A DNA stretch of 64,000 nucleotides from Pseudomonas fluorescens (GCF_902497785.1 NZ_CABVHK010000010.1:190898-254897); one strand, 5' to 3'. Numbered from the stretch's first letter, positions 18,527 to 27,521 are shown. Notes: a model not told the origin generated them from the sequence alone. Numbers and translations are program-made.

Positions 18527-19216
18527 CTAAGGCATCGCCTCTGCAGCACGGGCAGGTTCGTTCATTGAGGGCTCGGCGTTACAGCTCATTTCTTTGAAGC
18601 CAGGCGCGAGGAATCGAGCCGTGTCGCCGGCCTGCCAAAAGCTGAAGTTTCCCCGTTGATCCTTGGCGGTATAGCGGACGCCCGAATCGCTCTGCACCTG
18701 GCTCAAGGTGACCGATGTGTTCGCCCATTTCAGGTACACGACACCCGGCTGCGTGGTAATGAAAGTGGCCGCCATCAAGGTGTCGAGCCCGATGCAGCGA
18801 AAAGTCACCGGGCCTTCAGTGATTCGGTCCGGATCCCGGGTTCTCACAATCGCCGAGCCTTGGCGCAGCTGGTGCGCGCGCTCGGCATAACTGCGGATCG
18901 CACACGCCTTGGGATCGGCGGCGGAAGCACACTGATTGCGGCTCTGCACCCAGAACTGCTGGTCGATCATGACTTTGTCTGGAGGCGGTCTTGAGCGCTC
19001 ATCGGTGAGGGCCAGCCGGTAGAGACGCATCAGCTCGACGTCGATCCGGGCCAGTTGCGCATCGCGACAGATCAGTTGTTCGATAGAGGCCTTGGTTTGC
19101 GTGCAGTCGAAACTGGTGGTGAAAACGGGTGCGGGGGCGGCATGGGCACACGGGCTCGTCGCCGCGTAAACACTGGCAACGACGAGGCTGCTGAAAAGGA
19201 CATTAGATGACTTCAT
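18527..19216 (-). CDS. Exported LprI-like plus MliC-like lysozyme-inhibitor protein
   Basis: Predicted periplasmic protein of 229 residues with two modules. The signal peptide ends near CAHA-AP (residue 27). Residues about 35-120 form an LprI/DUF1311-like helical domain with conserved cysteines (FDCTQTKASIEQLICRDAQL, SRNQCASAADPKACAIRSYA). Residues about 135-215 match the MliC/PliC fold of C-type lysozyme inhibitors (VTFRCIGLDTLMAATFIT, VTLSQVQSDSGVRYT, FSFWQAGDTARFL, SCNAEP), where the Ser and Tyr/Lys loop contacts lysozyme. LprI domains have also been linked to lysozyme inhibition. It is convergent with the MaoC gene. Confidence 0.82.
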   Translation of the reverse strand: MKSSNVLFSSLVVASVYAATSPCAHAAPAPVFTTSFDCTQTKASIEQLICRDAQLARIDVELMRLYRLALTDERSRPPPDKVMIDQQFWVQSRNQCASAADPKACAIRSYAERAHQLRQGSAIVRTRDPDRITEGPVTFRCIGLDTLMAATFITTQPGVVYLKWANTSVTLSQVQSDSGVRYTAKDQRGNFSFWQAGDTARFLAPGFKEMSCNAEPSMNEPARAAEAMP

Positions 19217-19368
19217 CTTTCGGTGAGTCCTGAGTCTTCCAGATGGTTTATTCAGCTGGGGGCGGTGAAGTGTTCATCACGCAGGCAATCCCTTTATAAA
19301 CTTAAACCCCGGTGAGCAGGATAGTTGAGGTTCATCGGGTTTGTTTTTTGACTGTGAATTGGGAGAAC

Positions 19369-19557
19369 TCAGCGTCTGCGCTCATACGTCGCTCGATAAC
19401 TACTCGGCGCGACGCCAAAGAAGTCACGAAAGCGCCTATGGAAGTTGGCGAAACTGCAAAACCCGGTCGCAATCGCGATGTCGGTGATCGGCCGATTGCT
19501 CTGCAAAACGAGCTGTCGCGCCCGGGTCAGGCGCAGCTCAAGGTAGTACAACGGCTA
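19369..19557 (-). pseudogene. C-terminal remnant of an AraC/GlxA-type regulator
   Basis: About 60 codons encode only the last helix-turn-helix of an AraC regulator (YYLELRLTRARQLVLQSN, DIAIATGFCSFANFHRRF, FGVAPSSYRATYERRR). The usual family has at least 300 residues. Directly upstream in frame is a TAG, and there is no sensible start, so the 5' part has been lost. It marks the beginning of the stretch of broken genes. Confidence 0.8.
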
Positions 19558-19731
19558 CCATGACCGATGTTCATCAGCGGCTGTAACCCTGGATTTTGAA
19601 ACCCGCAGTCATAAACCCGGTTAAAGTGTTCGTCTGTTCATAAGGACCCTCCACTCGATTCGCATAGTCGCACCAAGCGGTTCCAGCGGACGAGCCGGGA
19701 AAAAAAACGTATATCAATCGTTGTTTGAAGA

Positions 19732-20340
19732 ATGAATCGTCCGCTGTTTATTTCTCTAGATGGGCCCAAGGGCGCCGGCAAAACCACACTGTTGGAAGCC
19801 GTGACGAAAGTCCTGAGGGCAGATAACAAAATGGTGATCCGACTTTGCGAGAAAAAAAGCGATCCCTATAGGAGTGAAACAATGGCCCTCGTTAACCAAC
19901 TCGTCAGAAATCCCACCCGGGATTTGGAGTTGAGGGTTTGTGAGCGCTTTGCGGATAGCCGTAGCTGGATTTCCCGGCACGTGCTGACTAAACAGCCATT
20001 AGGCAGCATCATCTTGATCGATCGCTGGTACCCATCTGATGCCGCGTTTCGCCGGTTAATCCCGTTTTCAGAGATTTTACAGTTGAACATTGATCGAAAC
20101 GTGCGGGTGCCAGACTTGCATGTCGGGGTTGTCACCGACCCTGATATTTCATGGGCGAGGGCAGCTGCACGAGGGCGTGGGCTGGGCAGTACGGTGATCC
20201 ATAAGCTGGAAGAACATGTTGCTTGTACCAAGGCCTTTGAGCGAGCGATTGCAGATCACGGCTGGGTTTTATGCCGTAATGAAGGAACGATCGAAGACGC
20301 AACGATGCAGGTGATTTCTGAGATCTATAGAGTCCTTTGA
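19732..20340 (+). CDS. Thymidylate kinase-like P-loop protein
   Basis: 202-residue P-loop nucleoside-monophosphate-kinase-like protein. It starts MNRPLFISLDGPKGAGKTTL, with Walker A GPKGAGKT at residues 11-18, and has the dTMP-kinase-like DR motif in IILIDRWYPSDAAFRRL near residue 95. A lid region (ARAAARGRGLG) is followed by a C-terminal helix. The housekeeping tmk gene in Pseudomonas sits near holB, not here, so this is an extra, divergent copy. The sequence departs from bacterial Tmk around the base-binding region, so the substrate is uncertain. No ribosome site is obvious. Its neighbours are gene fragments on both sides. Confidence 0.68.
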   Translation: MNRPLFISLDGPKGAGKTTLLEAVTKVLRADNKMVIRLCEKKSDPYRSETMALVNQLVRNPTRDLELRVCERFADSRSWISRHVLTKQPLGSIILIDRWYPSDAAFRRLIPFSEILQLNIDRNVRVPDLHVGVVTDPDISWARAAARGRGLGSTVIHKLEEHVACTKAFERAIADHGWVLCRNEGTIEDATMQVISEIYRVL

Positions 20341-20403
20341 TGCAGGTAGGAAAGACTTGGCTGTTGTTCACGAAGAAACCCTGCCTGATTCTTTTGTCTG
20401 TCC

Positions 20404-20820
20404 CTACGGTATCGCATAGACCTTGAACAGCTTTTTATCCGTGTCGCTGATGCCTCCAAGGTGATTGACGTATACCAGCTCCATTTCGCCCGTTCGATAC
20501 ATTTCACTCAACACAGTGTCGACAAGTAAACGAAAGTTTTCATCGTACCGATCAACTGCCATTGATGTCGGTGAATACTCAAAAACCCGATCCAGCAGGA
20601 GCAGATTTCCCGCCGGGTAGTGATGGTCTAGAAGATTCTTCAGCAACATGCGTTCTGCGACAAAGGCATCCACTCTGCTGGGGCTGAAACAGGTGTACCC
20701 CGGCAGCGCGGTCGGATCAACAAATGGGCAATCCCCAAGCAGTTCAAATTCGTAATCGGGTGGCGAATACATCTTTTCGACTTTCAGACAAAGATGTTTG
20801 TGTGTAACCGTAAGACAAAG
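20404..20820 (-). pseudogene. C-terminal remnant of an amino-acid ABC transporter binding protein
   Basis: The reading frame is open over 139 codons but has no signal peptide. It covers only the second lobe of a type-3 solute-binding protein (SRVDAFVAERMLLKNLLDHH, EYSPTSMAVDRYDENFRLLV, DTVLSEMYRTGEMELVYVNH). Family members have about 280-300 residues with the first lobe in front. The start at 20772 is arbitrary and the frame extends upstream to 20820. No transporter partners remain, so this is read as a truncated gene. Confidence 0.72.
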
Positions 20821-20956
20821 TCACCTGCCCGATCTCAGCGATATCTGCCAGAGCTATGCAAGGTGACTCAGGCAGACGCTTACTCATGAGCGGTCAGGTT
20901 CGCATATCGATAGATAGGCTGTGTAACATCGCAAGGTCGACAGAACAGGGGGAGAC

Positions 20957-22024
20957 ATGGGAAATCCAGACAAACGAATCGTTATTGTCGGTGCAGGAAT
21001 CGTGGGCGCGTCTCTGGCTTACCACTTGGCAGGTAAAAACGCCAAAGTCACCCTGGTCGAGGCTGAATATATAGCCTCCGGAGTGACTGGAAGCTCGTTT
21101 GCATGGATCAACGCCTCACACCCCGAACCAGACCCAATTGCGCAACTGCGCGGTACTGCAATCGAAGAGTACCGCAGGCTCGAGACGCAACTGCCTGACC
21201 TTAAGATTCGCTGGACGGGTGCCTTATCCTACTGCGCAAGGTCATATGAAGTGCCGGCCTCAGGTCAGCTGGCGTCGGCAGATCTCGTATCCAGATCGCA
21301 GATTCTAGACCTTGAGCCAAATCTCAAAAATCCTCCCCAGTATGCGTTGTATGCGGCAGCGGAAGGGGCGCTGGACGCAGTGGCAGCAACTTTTGCGTTG
21401 ATCGCAGGTGCCCAGGAAAATGGGGCTGAAATACTCACCCACACGCGCGTTCTCGGCTTTACAACCAAAGGCAAAAAGGTCACAGGGATTGAAACCGCGA
21501 TGGGCATCATTAATGCCGATATTGTCGTACTGGCGGCGGGTACAGGCATCACGAAGTTGACAGATATGCTTGGAGTGTCCCTTCCTATAGAGGCCTCACC
21601 CGCCATTTTCATCCGTTACAAGTCACAACCCAACCTCGTGCACACCTTGATTTCAAGCCCAGAAATGGAAGTCAGGCAAAGTTCGGACGGTGCGTTGCTG
21701 GCGGCCGAGGATTACTTGGATGACTCATTGCAAAACCAGCCAGCAGCGGTAGCACTACGAACGGCTAGAGCGATCCAGAACGAACTGCACGGGGTTGTTT
21801 CCATTGATGCGGAAATGGCCTGCGTCGGCCTCAGACCAATGCCTGAGGATGGCATCCCCATCATCGGTTATCTGTCACAAATCGGCGGCGTATACGTTTG
21901 CGCCATGCACCCTGGGGTTACTCTGGCGGCAGTAGTAGGCCGCCTTGTCAGCGAGGAAATTATCGAGCACAGGGCCTCATCTGCCCTTGCCCCCTGTCGG
22001 CCAGATCGATTCTTCCAAGATTAG
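20957..22024 (+). CDS. FAD-dependent oxidoreductase (glycine/D-amino-acid oxidase-like)
   Basis: Flavoprotein of the DAO family, 355 residues. The FAD motif IVIVGAGIVGASLAYHL lies at residues 8-24, followed by VEAEYIASGVTGSSFAWINA. The C-terminal part has ACVGLRPMPEDGIPIIGYL and YVCAMHPGVTLAAVVGRLV, as in amino-acid oxidases. A strong ribosome site GGGGGAG precedes the ATG. It lacks a partner dehydrogenase or transporter; the nearest gene, at 20404, is a solute-binding-protein remnant, hinting that an amino-acid-uptake operon was broken here. Codon use is somewhat less GC-rich than in the core genes. Confidence 0.85.
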   Translation: MGNPDKRIVIVGAGIVGASLAYHLAGKNAKVTLVEAEYIASGVTGSSFAWINASHPEPDPIAQLRGTAIEEYRRLETQLPDLKIRWTGALSYCARSYEVPASGQLASADLVSRSQILDLEPNLKNPPQYALYAAAEGALDAVAATFALIAGAQENGAEILTHTRVLGFTTKGKKVTGIETAMGIINADIVVLAAGTGITKLTDMLGVSLPIEASPAIFIRYKSQPNLVHTLISSPEMEVRQSSDGALLAAEDYLDDSLQNQPAAVALRTARAIQNELHGVVSIDAEMACVGLRPMPEDGIPIIGYLSQIGGVYVCAMHPGVTLAAVVGRLVSEEIIEHRASSALAPCRPDRFFQD

Positions 22025-22079
22025 GTGGCCTGATCGCGGATTGGCGCTCTTATTATTCAAGTAGCAGCACGTATGTGGC

Positions 22080-22331
22080 AGTAACGTGGATGCGGTAAAA
22101 GCTGCTCAATCTCACTGGCCTTCTGCGTTGGCAACCGCCTAAGCACATCTTTGAGGTAATCATACCCATTGAGCCAAAGTGGAGCGTGGAATCGACAATC
22201 CATTTATGGACGAGGTTTGCGTTGAGGCTGTGGCTGAGCGCGATGCTGGCAATCGAAGCGCCGGGCTGGGGGCACTCTTGAATGACCTGGGCCTTGAAGG
22301 ACTTGGAATAGGAACGGCGTGTTGCCTGCAT
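22080..22331 (-). mobile_element. IS66 family remnant with internal deletion
   Basis: The 5' part encodes the N-terminus of the IS66 accessory protein (MQATRRSYSKSFKAQVIQEC and GASIASIALSHSLNANLVHK). Within about 130 bases a different frame reads LWLNGYDYLKDVLRRLPTQK then ASEIEQLLPH, the C-terminus of the IS66 TnpC transposase. The roughly 2 kb that should lie between these parts is missing. The junction is near 22181-22200. It is therefore a dead deletion derivative, not an active element. Confidence 0.75.
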
Positions 22332-22412
22332 GAAATACCCACTTAAAAGGCTGGAACTGGTGCCCACTTAAATTCAAGTGCACACCATGTCTGGGCTTTG
22401 CGGGGTGGGGTA

Positions 22413-22514
22413 GATGACTTGGCCGGACGGATACTCAAATTCGTCAACGAGATCCCGAAGACCAGCGTCGGCAAAATCAACAAGAAACTCATCCGGGAGG
22501 GCGAGTTGAGCTGA
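22413..22514 (+). pseudogene. C-terminal tail of an AMP-forming acyl-CoA ligase
   Basis: Thirty-three codons ending at TGA 22512-22514 read RILKFVNEIPKTSVGKINKK then LIREGELS. This is the A10 motif (PKTSVGKxxKK) of acyl-CoA synthetases with the catalytic lysine. The rest of the enzyme, at least 450 residues, is absent because the sequence just upstream is unrelated. Confidence 0.75.
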
Positions 22515-22530
22515 AGGGCGTGAGTGGGTT

Positions 22531-22562
22531 CGGGTCTCACTGACCATCACCGGTGAGACCCG
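22531..22562. terminator. Hairpin, probable terminator remnant
   Basis: CGGGTCTCAC and GTGAGACCCG form a perfect 10-bp stem around CGGTGATGGTCA-type loop sequence. No long T run follows. It lies just after the acyl-CoA ligase tail and just before the end of the DUF2950 gene, so it could serve both. Confidence 0.6.
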
Positions 22563-22571
22563 TTAAAACTG

Positions 22572-23489
22572 CTATTCGGGATCTACCTTGACCACCTTCC
22601 AACTGTCATCTGGATCAAAGCGCTTCATGGATTCGGCCAGTTTGGCTCCATTGGCACCCAGGTCTTTCTCGAAGACTTGTCCTTCATGGCTGATCATGAA
22701 GCTCATCACACCGGTGTCGTCGTACTTCGCCGGCCAGGCGATCAGCGCAAATCCACGGCTCATCTTGTCGCCAATGAGGTAGCTGAAGGCGCCGCCAGGT
22801 GCCGAAGGACCCTGGCCCTCAAGGATACGGAAGTGGTAGCCGTGCCAATCTTCACCGGCAATGGTTTCGCCGAACAAAGGCCCCAGCGGGCTGATCTGGC
22901 CGCTGTCGTCGTCGGTCCAATAGAGTCCATCATGCGTGCCGGGTGTGCTAAGGATTTTCTGCGCATATTCGAGTGCGCCGTCACCGTCACGATCCACTGA
23001 TGCGTAGTCCATCTGGGCATCGTGATAGGTCAGAACCGCTTGCACGGCGTCGAGTTCATTGCGCCCGATTTGCCGGGCGCGGATTTCTGCTTTACCCGCC
23101 TTGATGTCGAAGTGCCAACCTTTTTGGCCTTTGACCAGCGGTATTGGCAATGTCCACTGTTCACTGCCCACCGACAGTAGCGCCTTTTTGTCGTCGGTTT
23201 TTTCAATGCGATGCTGCTCGCGGTATTGCTTCAAAAACGCGTCTACATCGCTGCGCTGCACACCTTCGCGCGGGATGTAATTGTGCCATTCATCACCCAG
23301 CAACTCGGTGAGGCGAGCCTTGTCGGCGTGTTCCGTGCCCAGCGCCTCGACAAACGCTTCAGCGGCCTTTTCAGGCGTTGGAAAGGATTGCTGCGCCGTC
23401 GCCATGCACGACCATGCGACACCGGTCGCAATCGCCAATAGGGGATAAAGCGCGCCCATGAGTGACTTGACCCGAGACTGTTTTTTCAA
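22572..23489 (-). CDS. DUF2950 family exported protein
   Basis: 305-residue protein of unknown function with an N-terminal hydrophobic signal (LMGALYPLLAIATGVAWSCM, cleavage near TAQQ). DUF2950 hallmarks are PTPEKAAEAFVEALGTEHAD, WHFDIKAGKAEIRARQIGRN, the YWTDDDSGQISPLGPLFGE segment and YHFRILEGQGPSAPGGAFSY. It overlaps the upstream DUF3300 gene by four bases (ATGA), so the pair is translationally coupled, and these two families are often neighbours. Location is probably periplasmic or anchored. Confidence 0.88.
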   Translation of the reverse strand: MKKQSRVKSLMGALYPLLAIATGVAWSCMATAQQSFPTPEKAAEAFVEALGTEHADKARLTELLGDEWHNYIPREGVQRSDVDAFLKQYREQHRIEKTDDKKALLSVGSEQWTLPIPLVKGQKGWHFDIKAGKAEIRARQIGRNELDAVQAVLTYHDAQMDYASVDRDGDGALEYAQKILSTPGTHDGLYWTDDDSGQISPLGPLFGETIAGEDWHGYHFRILEGQGPSAPGGAFSYLIGDKMSRGFALIAWPAKYDDTGVMSFMISHEGQVFEKDLGANGAKLAESMKRFDPDDSWKVVKVDPE

Positions 23490-24931
23490 CGACGGCCGCC
23501 CCTTGAACGTGGTGGACTGGAAGGTCTGCTGATTTGATGACCGGCTGATCGCGCCGCACTCGGGCGCTGGGCAGACACCTGGCTGGCCCGGCCACGGCTG
23601 GCTTGTGCGTTGGACTGAGACGGCGAGCGCGCCCCGGCGAATGCATTGTTACGAGCGCCGCCGGCGGACGCGCGATTTTGCGCAGCCTGGCGCGGCTGCG
23701 CGGAGTCCTGTCTGCGTTGATTTACCTGAGCGTTCTGTCTGCCCGAAGGCTGATTATCCCGAGTGGTTCTAGCAGTGCCTTGCCCCCTGTCAGACGGTTT
23801 CGGTCTGTCTGTACCCGCCTGCATTCTATTGCCTGCCGAGTTTCCAGACTGGGCCGCACGGGCTCGATCACGGGCTTCGCGATTGGTGGTGGCAGGTCTC
23901 TCGATACCGGCCCTGTCCATGGAACTTCGGGCTTTCTCACGTGCCTGGGTTCGCTGTGCGTTGTCACCCCGAAAGGCTTCGCGCCGATTGGCGCCGTCCA
24001 GTTGTCGGCCGAATTGTTCGCGACTGCGATTGTCCCGGTACGGAACACCATCGCGATGAGCGGTGTTGTGCTGCCATTTGTTATTGGTGATTTGATTGTT
24101 TCGATTGATGTTGTTGTAGCGGTTGACGTCGATGTCGATGTCGTTATTGCCCCAGTCACAATCACCCCACAACGAGCCGATGATCGCCACACCGGTACCA
24201 AACGCAAGCCCAGCCATCAAAGCCTGACCGGGGTAATACGCGGGGGGAGGAGGGTAGTACGCGGGCGGTGAAGCAGGGTAGGCCCAGGTGCCGTAGGTTG
24301 TTGTCGGGTTATAGGTGGGGACGTAAACCACCTGCGGATCGGACGGTTGAATAATGATGGTGGTGCTGCTGCTGTTGCCCTGAGCCGGGGCTGACGTTTT
24401 GGGCGCGGGCGGCGCCTGAACGGTCACGTTCTGATACTGGTTGCTCTGGAGATTGCCGGCTGCCTGCGCCTGACGACGCAAGCGTTGCACGCCGTTCATG
24501 AGATCGTCGGGTTGCGCCAGAAAAGCATCACCCAGGCGCTGCACCCAAACGGGATCCTGGCCCAGCGTTGCGAGGACCTGAGGGAAGGCTACCAGCGCCT
24601 GAACGCTGGGATCCCAAGGCTGGCTCGCCACTTGTTTGACCGCATCATCACCCTTGGCGTCCGGATGAGCTTTAGACCAGGTTACCGCTTCGGCGATTTC
24701 CCCGGGATACGTGGTCGCCATGAGAACCTGTGCAAGCAATGGATCGGGGTAGAGCGCAATGGGAGCCAGCATTTGATCCAGCTGTTCCTGGGTAAACACG
24801 GCATCTTTGACCGGTGTCGTGACGGGCGCTGTTTCAGCAACGTTCGAGGTTGCTTCCAGTGGCTGCGCCAGACACGAAGGTCCCGTTAAAACCAGTACGA
24901 CTGACACCGCGTAAAATAGCGAAATACGCAT
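23486..24931 (-). CDS. DUF3300 family exported protein
   Basis: 481-residue exported protein of unknown function. A signal peptide (VVLVLTGPSCLAQPLE) is followed by the DUF3300 domain at about residues 45-150, with MLAPIALYPDPLLAQVLMAT, YPGEIAEAVTWSKAHPDA and PSVQALVAFPQVLATLGQDP. A proline/tyrosine-rich linker (YPPPPAYYPG) and a segment GDCDWGNNDIDIDVNRYNN come next. The last 150 residues are a low-complexity tail rich in Arg, Gln, Asn, Ala and Ser, likely disordered. It is the first gene of a two-gene unit with the DUF2950 gene. Confidence 0.88.
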   Translation of the reverse strand: MRISLFYAVSVVLVLTGPSCLAQPLEATSNVAETAPVTTPVKDAVFTQEQLDQMLAPIALYPDPLLAQVLMATTYPGEIAEAVTWSKAHPDAKGDDAVKQVASQPWDPSVQALVAFPQVLATLGQDPVWVQRLGDAFLAQPDDLMNGVQRLRRQAQAAGNLQSNQYQNVTVQAPPAPKTSAPAQGNSSSTTIIIQPSDPQVVYVPTYNPTTTYGTWAYPASPPAYYPPPPAYYPGQALMAGLAFGTGVAIIGSLWGDCDWGNNDIDIDVNRYNNINRNNQITNNKWQHNTAHRDGVPYRDNRSREQFGRQLDGANRREAFRGDNAQRTQAREKARSSMDRAGIERPATTNREARDRARAAQSGNSAGNRMQAGTDRPKPSDRGQGTARTTRDNQPSGRQNAQVNQRRQDSAQPRQAAQNRASAGGARNNAFAGARSPSQSNAQASRGRASQVSAQRPSAARSAGHQISRPSSPPRSRGGRR

Positions 24932-25163
24932 TGCCTTACCTCTTTGTGGCCGGGCAGGTTTGGAATGGCTGGATCAATGTCGGGCAGGTCAAGCGGGCTG
25001 CTTCGATGCCCCTCACTTAGGGTAGCAAACATATTTTTTTTCATGAGATCAGCGTAGCTGCTTTATCAAACGACATTTGATTCTGGATCCGTGAGCCCAC
25101 AGGCAACGACCCGAGGCAAGGAACCTGATGCGACCAGCGGTCCGTTCCTTGGGGGCGGGCGGT

Positions 25164-25820
25164 TCAAGGCATATTTTTATCGATAATCGTTTGTATGACC
25201 TCCAACGAACCATTGATGACAAATTGCGCGCCCATACAAACGAGTAGAAAGCCCATTAATCGTGATATTGCATCAATGCCGGATACCCCAGTCACGCGCA
25301 TGACTATTCCCGACCCTCGCAAACATATCCAGAGAATAACCGCCGTGAACAGAAAGATGAGTGGAGGCGCTGTTAATAACACCCAGGCTGGAAATGCCGT
25401 ACTGTTTTTGATAGTGGCGGCGGAGCTTATAATCATTGCGATTGTCCCTGGACCCGCAGTACTCGGCATGGCTAACGGGATAAAGGCAAAATTGGTTTGT
25501 TCGATCATGCTGCTGGTAGCAGTGGGCTGAGGAGGTGGCGGAAACAGCATCTTCAAACCCATTACAATAAGAATTCCGCCACCGGCCATACGCAATCCAG
25601 GTATGGAAATACTGAAAACCTCCATGACAAACTCACCTATGTAATAGGTGATCGTCATAATAAGAAATACATAAAATGAAGTCAGGAATGCTTGTTGGTT
25701 TTTCTCAGGCTGGCTGAGTCCTTTGCTCAAAGCGAGAAACAGCGCGACGGTCGTAGGAGGATTGGTCAACGGCAGTAAAGCCAGCACTCCAAGCGCAATA
25801 GCGTTAAACAAATCTGTCAT
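25164..25820 (-). CDS. MarC family integral membrane protein
   Basis: 218-residue inner-membrane protein with six predicted segments in two repeats, as in E. coli MarC. The family signature LPLTNPPTTVALFLALSKGL lies near the N-terminus, and the second repeat has FIPLAMPSTAGPGTIAMIIS. The ATG at 25820 (MTDLFNAIALG) is preceded by AAGGACG; the alternative start at 25859 is not needed. The function is unknown; earlier links to multiple antibiotic resistance have not held up. Confidence 0.86.
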   Translation of the reverse strand: MTDLFNAIALGVLALLPLTNPPTTVALFLALSKGLSQPEKNQQAFLTSFYVFLIMTITYYIGEFVMEVFSISIPGLRMAGGGILIVMGLKMLFPPPPQPTATSSMIEQTNFAFIPLAMPSTAGPGTIAMIISSAATIKNSTAFPAWVLLTAPPLIFLFTAVILWICLRGSGIVMRVTGVSGIDAISRLMGFLLVCMGAQFVINGSLEVIQTIIDKNMP

Positions 25821-25877
25821 GTCGAAACGTCCTTGAACTGTCTCGGTTTTCGTCAGCACATTTAACAGCCGCGTTGC

Positions 25878-26456
25878 CTAGCGTGAAGTTCTAACCTCCA
25901 TGACTTCGGTGTAGATGGCATTGACTGTCTGACCCACCTGGAGTTTCTTCATGCGGGCCTGAAGGTTAGGGGCCTCGACCTTCAAGACTTTCAATTTTCC
26001 TTCGGGGGGAAGCAAAGTCACTTCATGTTTCTTCAAATCGATGTGAGTGATTTTCGAAGTGACCTTGACCTGACGAACCGCCTCGCCGCCAGGATTGGGA
26101 TTGTCCTTGCTGGCGCGCAGGGTCATTGATTCGTCGCTGACACCTGGTTCGCCGTCGACGTTGGTATCGAGCACATAGGCAACTGAACGAACAACATTGA
26201 TGTCGACCTTGTCGCCAACTTTCAAGTTATGCAGGGCTTTGGCTTCGTCCGTAAGCTGGAGAGTCACCGGGCTTTTATCTGCTCCTTCAATAGTGACCTG
26301 ATAATTCGCCGGATCGACGGCCAGCACCTGCGTAATGAAATGACCCTCCATCGTATTACTACCCAGCGGCACTTCGGCTGCACTGACCGAATAGCTGGTT
26401 GTGGACAGGACTAAGGTAAGGGCACCCATGTGGGCAAGAAAGCGAATCGGTTTCAT
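25878..26456 (-). CDS. Exported protein of unknown function
   Basis: 192 residues with a signal peptide ending near VSA-AEVP (residue 27). Two similar halves can be seen: VLAVDPANYQVTIEGADKSP with VTLQLTDEAKALHNLKVGDK, then ITHIDLKKHEVTLLPPEGKL with VEAPNLQARMKKLQVGQTVN. Each looks like a small beta domain in which a hydrophobic strand pair is followed by a V-G-D/Q-x-V turn, as in copper-binding or OB-like periplasmic proteins, but I cannot name the family. It lies 57 bases upstream of marC on the same strand, so it could be the first gene of that unit. Confidence 0.72.
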   Translation of the reverse strand: MKPIRFLAHMGALTLVLSTTSYSVSAAEVPLGSNTMEGHFITQVLAVDPANYQVTIEGADKSPVTLQLTDEAKALHNLKVGDKVDINVVRSVAYVLDTNVDGEPGVSDESMTLRASKDNPNPGGEAVRQVKVTSKITHIDLKKHEVTLLPPEGKLKVLKVEAPNLQARMKKLQVGQTVNAIYTEVMEVRTSR

Positions 26457-26616
26457 AGGGCTGCTTTTCCTGATGACAATTGAAATAGCCGCACGATAGA
26501 TCTCGAAGTAGATCTACTGCGCACATTCTCCAGAGCATAGCCACCGATTGCGCGTTCCGGGCGGGTCAGCGTGGGAATGCTTTGGAGTTGAGTATTTGCC
26601 AGGCTTGTCAGCGTCC

Positions 26617-26724
26617 GTAATTAACCGGAGCTCGGTAAGCCTTTGATAGATAACGATTTCCGGTTAATTTTTGCTATTGACCGGAAAAATTATCGAATAT
26701 TTCGCATTTTTTCCGGTTAATTAC
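26617..26724. repeat. Cluster of inverted TCCGGTTAATT repeats
   Basis: The 13-base sequence GTAATTAACCGGA at 26617-26629 is repeated exactly inverted at 26712-26724. Two more related copies lie between: TTTCCGGTTAATTTTT (26657-26672) and GACCGGAAAAATT (26679-26691). Neighbouring copies alternate in orientation and can pair into two hairpins. No gene overlaps. It sits at the edge of the mobile region and may be recombinase or regulator binding sites. Confidence 0.55.
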
Positions 26725-26929
26725 AGATCAGAATGCTCTCATGTTCCATAGCATATGGTCTCGCCCTAATTCAGATATAGTTTCCTTCTCCCTTGCACTC
26801 TGAGATCTACATTCGATAGGTCAGCAAATTAACTCGTCTAAAGATTTAGGCCATCTCAATCGGACGCTATGAGGGCGCCCTAATCCGAGGTGTATGGATA
26901 TGCGCAAATCTTAATCAATTAAGTTCAAA

Positions 26930-27478
26930 GTGAAGGCTGCCTGCCTGATGCTAAGCGAGAGGAGTCGGTCCCCGAGGCGAGCGCAAGTCTGGATATCGGT
27001 CCTTCGACGTTGCGCCGTTGGGTCTATCAGGTTAGTAAAAGGCGCTTGGGTTCGACTGCGGTGGGGCCTAGGCGAATATAGCGGATCAGCGATTGATGCG
27101 GTGGCTCAAAGCCTTGCTGATGTAAAAGGACCTGGATATCGAAATCCTAAAAAAGACTAGTGCTCTCCTGTTTTTTGGACACCCAATATCACTCTCGTTG
27201 ATAGAGGAGTTAGACGAGCAGTACGGCGCTAACAACTGCTACCGGGCCCCTGGGATCAACCGGGTTGCTTTTAAGTACGGCATGAGCACCATAGGCAACG
27301 TGATTCTGATCGGGAAAAGCTCAAGGCCTTGTTGATCGAACATTACAGGGCTCCGAAGGAGTCTGAGGGCGTTCGCAACTTGGCCAAAGACCAGCAGGGA
27401 AGGTACATGGTCCGCAGTTTAATGCACGAACCTGCTATGGTCAGCCGTAAGCACCGACGCCATAATCACAATTCGCCC
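26930..27478 (+). mobile_element. IS3-family remnant, both reading frames broken
   Basis: Scattered pieces of an IS3-type transposase are visible in different frames: GPSTLRRWVYQVSKR (OrfA helix-turn-helix) near 26992, KDLDIEILKKTSALL (OrfA C-terminus) near 27126, and OrfB-like SLIEELDEQYGANNCYRAPG with a later GRYMVRSLMHEPAMVSRKHR (27400-27464). Stop codons and shifts separate them and the catalytic DDE part is absent. It is therefore a dead remnant directly next to the Tni module. Confidence 0.65.
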
Positions 27479-27521
27479 TGTGTTGAGATTTTGGTGGCGG
27501 CACACGTCCTCTGCTTTTGAA

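Noticed and set aside
27479..27500. TGTTGAGATTTTGG as a right end of the Tni module
   Set aside because: A reverse copy was looked for in 34129-34594 and not seen; left as unproven.
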